DNA from: JAZLIT01 sp045617525
GTDB taxonomy: Bacteria > Bacillota > Bacilli > Bacillales_A > Planococcaceae
Direction: 5' to 3'
Length of the DNA stretch: 10,590 bases
Assembly (NCBI GenBank): GCA_045617525.1
Contig: JAZLIT010000147.1
Coordinates: 1-10,590 of the forward strand
The notes beneath the pieces are model-generated. The model was not told where the DNA came from, searched no databases, and worked only from the letters and a program-made list of their open reading frames with translations. Shown here in pieces: positions 5,817 through 10,590 of this stretch. Every line of letters begins with the position of its first letter. Positions within the stretch are counted from its first letter, which is position 1. A program made the translations under genes and the position numbers.

Positions 5817-6617
5817 ATGAAAAAATTATTATCCATCGTAACATTATCGGCGCTATTTCTAGCGGCATGTGGTGGCGATGAAATAAAGGATGACGCAGCT
5901 GAAACAAAAAATAAATTGGAGGAAATCCAAGCGGAAGGAAAAATTCAAATCGGTCTTGAAGGTACATTCCCTCCATTTAGCTTCCACGATGAATCGGGCG
6001 CATTAACAGGCTTTGAATATGAAATTGCCGATCAAATCGCTAAAGACTTAGGTGTAGAAGCAGAATATGTTGAAACTAAATGGGATTCACTAATTGCAGG
6101 ATTAGATATAGACAAATATGATTTTGTCATTAACAACGTGTCAATTACAGATGAGCGTAAGGAAAAGTACGATTTCTCTATTCCATATATGAAATCAGAA
6201 GCTGTAGTAGCCGTACATATTGATAATACAGACATTAAAGAGCCAGCAGACATGGACGGTAAAAAGTCCTCTCAAACAATTACAAGTAACTTTGCTCAAG
6301 ATGCGGAAGCGCTAGGGGCAGAGGTAGTTGCGACAAATGATTTGATGAGTTCAATTGAGTTGGTCGTACAAGGTCGCGCAGATGGAACAATTCATGACCG
6401 CGTTACATTCCTAACATATTTACAGGAGCAACCAAATACTAAGTTGAGAGTGCTAGAAGGTTCTATTAATTCAACAGATATTGCCTTAATTTTAAATAAA
6501 GAAAACGATGAGTTCCGTGAGAAATTAAATGAAATTATTAAAGAACGTACAGAAGATGGTACATTCGCAGCGATTTCAGAAAAGTATTTTGGTGAAAATA
6601 TTATTTCAAACAACTAA
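5817..6617 (+). CDS. tcyA: Cystine-type amino acid ABC transporter binding lipoprotein (TcyA-like)
   Basis: The 266-residue extracytoplasmic solute-binding lipoprotein has signal MKKLLSIVTLSALFLAAC with lipobox LAAC and modified Cys18, then an acidic linker. The mature part is a family-3 binding protein (SBP_bac_3). GLEGTFPPFSFHD, TKWDSLIAGLD and SITDERKEKYDFS resemble cystine-binding FliY/TcyJ and TcyA proteins. The SSQTITSNF stretch resembles B. subtilis TcyA as I recall it. I chose the ATG at 5817 because GGAGGAG (5804-5810) is 6 nt upstream and the lipoprotein signal begins there. An upstream in-frame TTG at 5796 would add seven residues before the signal. Length matches TcyA (about 268). 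The substrate is inferred; another polar amino acid is possible. Confidence 0.85.
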   Translation: MKKLLSIVTLSALFLAACGGDEIKDDAAETKNKLEEIQAEGKIQIGLEGTFPPFSFHDESGALTGFEYEIADQIAKDLGVEAEYVETKWDSLIAGLDIDKYDFVINNVSITDERKEKYDFSIPYMKSEAVVAVHIDNTDIKEPADMDGKKSSQTITSNFAQDAEALGAEVVATNDLMSSIELVVQGRADGTIHDRVTFLTYLQEQPNTKLRVLEGSINSTDIALILNKENDEFREKLNEIIKERTEDGTFAAISEKYFGENIISNN

Positions 6618-6620
6618 TGG

Positions 6621-6646
6621 AAAGGTCGTTTCGGCGGCCTTTTTTA
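6621..6646 (+). terminator. Intra-operon terminator/attenuator between binding protein and permease genes
   Basis: AAAGGTCG (6621-6628) pairs with CGGCCTTT (6635-6642), an 8-bp stem with one G-U wobble and a 6-nt loop, and the T run extends to 6645. It starts 4 nt after the tcyA stop. No convincing new promoter is seen before tcyB, so partial readthrough probably sets a high binding-protein to permease ratio. Confidence 0.75.
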
Positions 6647-6698
6647 TATGGAAGCAACTATGCCGAATTGTAATTGATTTAGAAAGGAGTGCTAGTGG

Positions 6699-7358
6699 AT
6701 GAGTAGAGAAATGGATATTTTACTTAGCTCAATTTGGCCAATTTTAAAAGCAGGACTTCTTGTAACCATTCCGCTATCGCTCATTGCCTTTGCAATCGCG
6801 TTAGTCATTGCAGTTGTAACGGCTTTAGCTAGAATATCAAATTACCGCTTATTAAGGTGGCTGTTTGGGGCTTATATATGGGTGTTTCGCGGAACCCCGT
6901 TATTAGTGCAATTGTTTATCGTATTCTTTGGCCTTCCAAAAATGGGGATTACACTAGATGCTTGGGCGGCTGCGATTATTACTTTCTCGCTAAATACCGG
7001 AGCTTATGCCTCTGAATCCATTCGAGCCTCGATATTGGCAATTCCAAAAGGTCAATGGGAAGCTGCAGAGTCTTTAGGTATGACGTATTGGCAAATGTTA
7101 AGACGTGTCATTGCGCCGCAAACGGTACGTATTTCATTACCATCAGTAGCAAATGACTTTATCGATTTAGTAAAAGGGACATCACTAGTGGCAAGTATAA
7201 CACTTGCAGATTTATTCATGGTTGGGCAGCAAATTACAGCACGTACTTATGAACCGCTAATGATTTATTCGCTATGTGCGGTCATTTATTTAATCTTTAT
7301 TAGTGTGTTAATGGTCATTCAAAATCGATTAGAAAAATACGCATCAAAGTATATATAA
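6699..7358 (+). CDS. tcyB: Cystine-type amino acid ABC transporter permease (TcyB-like)
   Basis: The 219-residue membrane permease belongs to the His/Glu/Gln/Arg family. Hydrophobic segments lie at about 14-44, 52-79, 87-101, 163-176 and 186-207. The family motif FRGTPLLVQ is at 63-71. The EAA loop, EAAESLGMTYWQMLRRVIAP, starts at residue 121 with the conserved glycine at 127 and would dock on the ATPase. AAAGGAGTG (from 6683) lies about 9 nt before the ATG. Length is near TcyB (about 234). It is the second gene of the transporter operon, following the attenuator-like hairpin, with tcyC 23 nt downstream. Confidence 0.88.
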   Translation: MSREMDILLSSIWPILKAGLLVTIPLSLIAFAIALVIAVVTALARISNYRLLRWLFGAYIWVFRGTPLLVQLFIVFFGLPKMGITLDAWAAAIITFSLNTGAYASESIRASILAIPKGQWEAAESLGMTYWQMLRRVIAPQTVRISLPSVANDFIDLVKGTSLVASITLADLFMVGQQITARTYEPLMIYSLCAVIYLIFISVLMVIQNRLEKYASKYI

Positions 7359-7381
7359 GGCTGGCACAGCGAAGTGTTTAG

Positions 7382-8137
7382 ATGGGGGGGCTTATTATCG
7401 TACAATTTCAACAAGTTTCGAAGTTTTTTGACAAGCATGAAGCATTAAAAAATATAAATTTAACGTTTAATGAAGGTGAAACAACCGTTATTTTAGGACC
7501 TTCTGGCTCGGGGAAATCAACATTGCTCCGCTGTATCAATTTGTTAGAGCGTCCGGAGAAAGGGATTTTAATAGTCGGGAACCAGAAAGTGGAGCTGAAT
7601 AAGCCTATTACACAAAAAAATTTGCTTTCAATTCGGCAAAATACGGCGATGGTCTTCCAAAGCTTTAATTTGTTTCCACATATGAAGGTGCTTGAAAATG
7701 TAATGGAAGGGCCGATTACGGTCTTAAAGCAAAACAAGGTTGCCGCGCGAGAAAAGGCGAATCAATTATTAGATAAGGTTGGTCTAAGTCATAAAACAGA
7801 CCAATATCCTTCGCAATTATCTGGAGGTCAGCAGCAGCGTGTTGCGATTGCAAGGGCATTGGCAATGGAGCCACAGTTTTTATTATTCGATGAGCCGACC
7901 AGTGCATTAGATCCTGAGCTTGAGGGAGAAGTACTGAAGGTGTTAAAGGATTTAGCAGAGGAAGGGAAGTCGATGATTATCGTGACGCATAATTTGAATT
8001 TTGCGCGCGAGGTGGCAGACCGGATCTTATTTTTAGAGCATGGTGAAATTGTCTATGACGGAAAGACAGAGACCTTTTTTGCGGCAAATGATAATGAACG
8101 GATTCGTCAATTTATACAATCTATGCAATTTAATTAG
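7382..8137 (+). CDS. tcyC: Cystine-type amino acid ABC transporter ATPase (TcyC-like)
   Basis: The 251-residue ATPase carries Walker A GPSGSGKST (39-47), Q-loop Q93, signature LSGGQQQR (146-153), Walker B FLLFDE (166-171, catalytic E171) and switch H203. Its size and sequence fit the GlnQ/HisP/TcyC group (TcyC about 247). The start is uncertain: the only in-frame ATG, at 7382, has just a weak GAAGTG upstream, and its G begins a run of seven G's (7384-7390). The conserved family sequence begins near residue 7 (VQFQQVSKFF), so the G run might instead act as the ribosome binding site for a non-ATG start at ATT 7394 or ATC 7397. The neighbouring luxS ATG lies 12 nt after the stop. Confidence 0.9.
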   Translation: MGGLIIVQFQQVSKFFDKHEALKNINLTFNEGETTVILGPSGSGKSTLLRCINLLERPEKGILIVGNQKVELNKPITQKNLLSIRQNTAMVFQSFNLFPHMKVLENVMEGPITVLKQNKVAAREKANQLLDKVGLSHKTDQYPSQLSGGQQQRVAIARALAMEPQFLLFDEPTSALDPELEGEVLKVLKDLAEEGKSMIIVTHNLNFAREVADRILFLEHGEIVYDGKTETFFAANDNERIRQFIQSMQFN

Positions 8138-8149
8138 GGGGAAAACAAC

Positions 8150-8620
8150 ATGACAACAGAAAAAACAAATGTAGAAAGCTTTGATTTAGACCATACGAAG
8201 GTAGTGGCACCTTATGTACGACTTGCAGGCACGAAAATAGGAGCAAATGGGGACATCGTGACAAAATACGATATTCGTTTTAAGCAGCCGAATAAGGCAC
8301 ATATGGAAATGCCGGCTTTGCATTCTTTAGAGCATTTAATGGCAGATCGTATTCGTAATCATAGTGAGGATGTCATTGATGTATCGCCAATGGGTTGCCA
8401 AACAGGATTTTACGTGGCGTTACTAAATTATAATGATTATGAGGGGCTTTTAACTATTCTAGAAAATACATTGCAGGATGTATTAAAGGCAGAGGCAGTA
8501 CCCGCGTGTAATGAAGTACAATGTGGCTGGGCAGCAAGCCATAGCCTAGAGGGAGCGAAAGCCCTAGCTGAGGAGTTTTTAGCAGATCGCACAGAGTGGC
8601 ATATTGTTTTTGCTGAATAA
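8150..8620 (+). CDS. luxS: S-ribosylhomocysteine lyase LuxS
   Basis: This metalloenzyme cleaves S-ribosylhomocysteine to homocysteine and 4,5-dihydroxypentane-2,3-dione, the AI-2 precursor, in the activated methyl cycle. The 156-residue sequence has the metal site HSLEH (H58, H62, with catalytic base E61), the active-site cysteine C83 in PMGCQTGFY, and the third metal ligand C125 in NEVQCGW. The short spacing between HSLEH and the Cys loop and the ESFDLDHTKVVAPYVRLAGT start resemble the staphylococcal type rather than B. subtilis LuxS. AGGGGGAA overlaps the tcyC stop and lies about 7 nt before the ATG, so luxS is probably cotranscribed with the transporter. All catalytic residues are present. 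Confidence 0.96.
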   Translation: MTTEKTNVESFDLDHTKVVAPYVRLAGTKIGANGDIVTKYDIRFKQPNKAHMEMPALHSLEHLMADRIRNHSEDVIDVSPMGCQTGFYVALLNYNDYEGLLTILENTLQDVLKAEAVPACNEVQCGWAASHSLEGAKALAEEFLADRTEWHIVFAE

Positions 8621-8786
8621 GTGAGAAGTGGAAAAATATTTGAGCATTAATTAGCACCAGGTGCATTTAAAGAGTGAAGAAAAAAGGTAAAATTCAAAAT
8701 AAAAAAAAGAAAAATAAATAAAAGGGCAAAACTAACGGGTTCGGTTGATGGGGAGAAAAATGCCAAAAACAATGTAAATGACGATT
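8621..8786. other. luxS 3' region, purine-rich, no supported gene
   Basis: The stretch contains a small palindrome, GCACCAGGTGC (8654-8664), without a T-tract, and an A-rich track at about 8676-8724. GGGGAG (8750-8755) precedes a five-codon ATG frame at 8760-8777, which abuts another short frame that runs into the terminator. Neither is convincing as a gene. Confidence 0.4.
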
Positions 8787-8816
8787 AAAAACGCTCAGAT
8801 TATTTCTGAGGTTTTT
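8787..8816. terminator. Bidirectional-looking terminator closing the tcyABC-luxS operon
   Basis: AAAAAC-G-CTCAGA (8787-8799) pairs with TCTGAG-GTTTTT (8805-8816) except for one bulged G, with loop TTATT. A's lead in and T's follow, so it can act from both directions. It lies 166 nt after the luxS stop. Confidence 0.75.
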
Positions 8817-8840
8817 GATGAATTATTTTACTCTAATTAA

Positions 8841-8996
8841 GGTTCCTCTGAAAAATGCGGATTTACAACGCTAAGAATATGCAGGATTTTATACAACATC
8901 GCCACTGATGCAACACGCCTAAAATATACTTTAACCGTTGCTGGGACTGGGTTTGTAGAAACGTGCATGAAATCGTGTATAAACAATGTTCCATAG
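8841..8996. other. Unassigned stretch, possible remnant of a mobile element
   Basis: The composition is less AT-rich than the flanks. Two minus-strand frames stay open across it, but both run through the terminator at 8997-9038 and have no ribosome binding site, so neither is called as a gene. The left edge, GGTTCCTCTGAAAAATGC, loosely resembles the terminal repeats of ISL3-type insertion sequences, but no partner repeat or transposase is visible. Confidence 0.2.
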
Positions 8997-9038
8997 AAAA
9001 AGACACAAACGCTGATTTGATAGTGTTTGTGTCTTTTT
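8997..9038. terminator. Strong bidirectional terminator below the minus-strand gene at 9089-9565
   Basis: A 17-bp stem (8997-9013 with 9022-9038, one G-U wobble) has five A's on the left and five T's on the right around an 8-nt loop. On the minus strand it lies after the 158-residue gene and the hairpin repeat copy. Confidence 0.88.
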
Positions 9039-9044
9039 GGCATA

Positions 9045-9070
9045 TTCCCAAACTTTGATTTGGGAACGTT
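9045..9070. repeat. Hairpin repeat copy 1 (CCCAAA-N6-TTTGGG)
   Basis: TTCCCAAA (9045-9052), loop CTTTGA, TTTGGGAA (9059-9066), then CGTT. It lies 19 nt beyond the stop of the 158-residue gene, in gene sense. It shares TTTGGGAACGTTATTT with copy 2. Confidence 0.85.
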
Positions 9071-9088
9071 ATTTCATCCTACGATGTA

Positions 9089-9565
9089 TTAATTATGCAA
9101 TGACTCTAAATTGTTTTTAATATATTCTAGCATCAATTGCTCTGAAGCAGAATTTTTAGAAAGTGTAACAACGTATTTAGTACCTAATTCTTCAAAAAAT
9201 AAGATTTTATTATCTGTATTTAATTCATAGTAACAGTATCCTTCATACTCAATATCATTAAAATAAACTAATGGATGCTCGTGTTGTTCCGTACATAAAG
9301 TTACAGTTGCATTCAAATTACCATATACTTTTAACAGGTTTTGCAAGTAGTTTTTATGAATTGGAATGATTGGGGCAGTTATATAATTTCTTTGAGTAGA
9401 ATTAAGAGATTGTTCTTCCACTAAAACCTCGTAATATTCTTCATCATTAAAATCTGCTGTTTCTCTTACTTTCATAAATTGATTAATAAATTTGCTCGCC
9501 AACTTGTGTAAATGCTTATGCGGTGGGATATTGGTTCCATAAATCAATAAAGTTAAAGATTCCAT
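9089..9565 (-). CDS. Unknown 158-residue protein, single-gene unit
   Basis: No family is recognised. The start is the ATG at 9563-9565, with AAAGGAGC (9571-9578) 5 nt upstream; a longer in-frame start at 9607 has no such site. The protein, beginning MESLTLLIYGTNIPPHKHLH, is soluble and acidic, with no signal peptide or membrane segment. A His-rich stretch lies near the N-terminus (HKHLHK), another (EQHEH) follows a predicted mixed alpha/beta middle, and aromatic residues cluster at YFNDIEYEGYCYYELN. It has its own TATAAT -10 box and its own terminator, and it is transcribed against the luxS operon. It could be an accessory or immunity-type protein, but that is only a guess from size and context. 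Confidence 0.75.
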   Translation of the reverse strand: MESLTLLIYGTNIPPHKHLHKLASKFINQFMKVRETADFNDEEYYEVLVEEQSLNSTQRNYITAPIIPIHKNYLQNLLKVYGNLNATVTLCTEQHEHPLVYFNDIEYEGYCYYELNTDNKILFFEELGTKYVVTLSKNSASEQLMLEYIKNNLESLHN

Positions 9566-9594
9566 AAAATGCTCCTTTATTGAAAAGTTTAAAA

Positions 9595-9616
9595 CTAATA
9601 TTAGCATAAATATTAG
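9595..9616. promoter_or_regulatory. Inverted repeat in the leader of the 158-residue gene
   Basis: CTAATATT (9595-9602) and AATATTAG (9609-9616) form a perfect 8-bp inverted repeat with a 6-nt gap. It lies between the -10 box and the ribosome binding site, where an operator or a weak mRNA hairpin could act. Confidence 0.4.
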
Positions 9617-9639
9617 GAAATAAATATTCTTAAAGTGGT

Positions 9640-9668
9640 ATTATAGAGCCAAATTTAAAAGCAGCTAA
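9640..9668 (-). promoter_or_regulatory. Promoter of the 158-residue gene
   Basis: On the minus strand a perfect TATAAT occupies 9645-9640. At 17 nt spacing a weak TTAGCT -35 (9668-9663) falls inside the terminator stem of the upstream hydrolase gene. The -10 is clear; the -35 is doubtful. Confidence 0.5.
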
Positions 9669-9691
9669 GACAAAAAGAAGCCCTAGCTGCT
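9651..9691 (-). terminator. Terminator of the alpha/beta hydrolase gene
   Basis: In minus-strand sense, AGCAGCTA (9691-9684) pairs with TAGCTGCT (9667-9660) around a 16-nt loop, followed by TTTAAATTT. The loop is large, so the hairpin is weaker than the others in the window. Confidence 0.55.
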
Positions 9692-9697
9692 CGATTG

Positions 9698-9727
9698 AAC
9701 GCCCCCAAAGTGTCATTTGGGAACGTT
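9698..9727. repeat. Hairpin repeat copy 2 (CCCAAA-N6-TTTGGG)
   Basis: AACG (9698-9701), mismatched CC, CCCAAA (9704-9709), loop GTGTCA, TTTGGG (9716-9721), AA, CGTT (9724-9727). The outer AACG/CGTT pair extends the stem past the mismatch. In gene sense it begins 26 nt after the hydrolase stop. Confidence 0.85.
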
Positions 9728-9753
9728 ATTTTCACTAATAATTGTATATGTAT

Positions 9754-10389
9754 TCACTCATTGATAATAAAATAATGTAATGCTTCGTTAATTTTTATCA
9801 TCGCTTTTAAGGACGCTGCTGTATTGATTGGTTCAATATCTAATGAATGTTTGGCACGGTCTACTTCGATTAAAGTAATATTAGACTTCACTTGAATTTC
9901 TTTAATTTTACTAGGTTCATAATGACCATCATTTGTACCAATTACCAATAAGATTTCATTCGAACTTTGCATTATATTTTCATATAAACCTTCAAGCTTT
10001 AGTAAAGGTGTAAATAATACTAATTTAGTGTTTTGTGGAGTATTATTTGCATACTTAAAACTAATTGGTATTGTTCCTAATGATTTTCCGAGGAAAATCA
10101 TTTCCTCATATTCCTTTGTAGCAAGGACTTCTTCAACCACAGAATCGACATCTTCTATAATTAAATTACTAAGATATTCTACTTCTTTTTCAAAGATTGT
10201 TGGTTCATAAGAATAATGAACTTGAACAACATCGAATTTATTCTCAAGCATTTCCATTGTTGAATAGTACATTAGAGGTTTGTCATATAAATAATTTGAA
10301 CCCGATAACATAAAACATACTTTGTTAGAACCGTTCTCAATATATGTATATTTAATTTTTTTCTGTGTTTCCTTACTGATAACTTTCAT
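9754..10389 (-). CDS. Small alpha/beta-hydrolase-fold protein
   Basis: The 211-residue protein shows the alpha/beta hydrolase layout. There is a first strand with oxyanion-type loop VCFMLSGSNYLYDKP, a nucleophile elbow GKSLG with Ser103, an acid in GTNDGHY (Asp154), and a late histidine, AKHSLDIE (His181). The order and spacing fit a Ser-Asp-His triad, so it is probably an active esterase- or dienelactone-hydrolase-like enzyme; the substrate is unknown. There is no signal peptide, so it is cytoplasmic. AAAGGGAGG lies 8 nt before the ATG at 10387-10389. It appears to be a monocistronic minus-strand gene bounded by hairpin repeat copies 2 and 3. I do not recognise a specific named family. Confidence 0.82.
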   Translation of the reverse strand: MKVISKETQKKIKYTYIENGSNKVCFMLSGSNYLYDKPLMYYSTMEMLENKFDVVQVHYSYEPTIFEKEVEYLSNLIIEDVDSVVEEVLATKEYEEMIFLGKSLGTIPISFKYANNTPQNTKLVLFTPLLKLEGLYENIMQSSNEILLVIGTNDGHYEPSKIKEIQVKSNITLIEVDRAKHSLDIEPINTAASLKAMIKINEALHYFIINE

Positions 10390-10425
10390 CGAAAATTCCT
10401 CCCTTTAACATATATCTTTTCTACA

Positions 10426-10431
10426 AGTATA
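10426..10431 (-). promoter_or_regulatory. Candidate -10 box of the hydrolase gene
   Basis: TATACT on the minus strand, preceded by TTA. No good -35 is seen at 17 nt; that position abuts hairpin repeat copy 3. Confidence 0.35.
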
Positions 10432-10452
10432 ATTTTTATCCTTCTTAACATA

Positions 10453-10476
10453 GTTCCCAAAGCGGTGTTTGGGAAC
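10453..10476. repeat. Hairpin repeat copy 3 (CCCAAA-N6-TTTGGG)
   Basis: GTTCCCAAA (10453-10461), loop GCGGTG, TTTGGGAAC (10468-10476): a perfect 9-bp stem with the same core and the same loop length as copies 1 and 2 but an unrelated loop sequence. Flanking CTTAA and TTAAG can extend the stem past a bulge. It lies about 64 nt upstream of the hydrolase start. Confidence 0.85.
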
Positions 10477-10590
10477 ATTAAGTGCTTAATGATGTAAATC
10501 TCATAAATCCGTTGAAACACCTATATATATATTTTAAGATAAATTACCTATTGCCCTTAAAAAAAATAAGTCAATTTATTAAATCATATT

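Noticed and set aside
8778..8840. Twenty-codon frame after luxS (MTIKNAQIISEV...)
   Set aside because: It reads through the terminator hairpin at 8787-8816 and has no Shine-Dalgarno of its own. A resemblance to immunity-protein N-termini was too weak to support a call.
8837..9051. Two minus-strand frames of 62 and 68 codons
   Set aside because: Both start in or beyond the strong terminator at 8997-9038, lack ribosome binding sites and overlap each other. No family motif is present.
9045..10476. Three hairpin repeats as a CRISPR array or as classical integron attC sites
   Set aside because: Spacing of 650-750 bp with genes between excludes CRISPR. The ends do not fit the RYYYAAC / GTTRRRY consensus and no integrase is visible, so only a cassette-like analogy is kept.

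Overview
The window is AT-rich, low-GC Gram-positive DNA. It has strong GGAGG-type ribosome binding sites, several TTG starts, lipoprotein-type solute-binding proteins and an OpuA/LuxS gene set typical of Bacillales. The proteins look most like Planococcaceae (Lysinibacillus/Solibacillus type). That placement is inference from protein style, not from a database match.

Layout. (1) 14-3822: a GntR-type regulator with a C-terminal RCK_C (TrkA_C) domain, like the c-di-AMP receptor BusR. It is followed by its own terminator and then by a three-gene glycine betaine ABC transporter operon, opuAA-opuAB-opuAC. The promoter gap carries clustered repeats that fit an operator. (2) 3823-4640: mostly non-coding and apparently decaying DNA. 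It includes a 92-codon membrane-protein frame with a promoter and Shine-Dalgarno but ATA where the start codon should be, and a possible frameshifted mini-ORF. (3) 4591-5500: a promoter, a structured leader, a 94-residue protein of unknown function (TTG start) and a stand-alone riboflavin kinase domain, closed by a perfect 12-bp terminator hairpin. (4) 5705-8816: a cystine-type ABC transporter (binding protein, permease, ATPase; tcyABC-like) followed after 12 bp by luxS. A terminator-like hairpin sits between the binding protein and the permease. (5) 8817-10590: an accessory-looking tail with two minus-strand single-gene units, an unknown 158-residue protein and a small alpha/beta hydrolase. 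Three copies of a short hairpin repeat (CCCAAA-N6-TTTGGG) lie below, between and above them.

How the genes fit together. The first block is an osmolyte-uptake module with probable second-messenger control at transcription (BusR-like) and possibly at the transporter (CBS domains on OpuAA). The middle block joins flavin phosphorylation, cystine import and S-ribosylhomocysteine cleavage. This suggests a sulfur amino acid theme, recalling the B. subtilis locus where the flavokinase RibR lies among cystine-transport and sulfur-salvage genes. The most unusual structure is the repeat-bounded minus-strand array at the right end. It looks cassette-like but lacks a visible recombinase, and it does not match the classical attC consensus.
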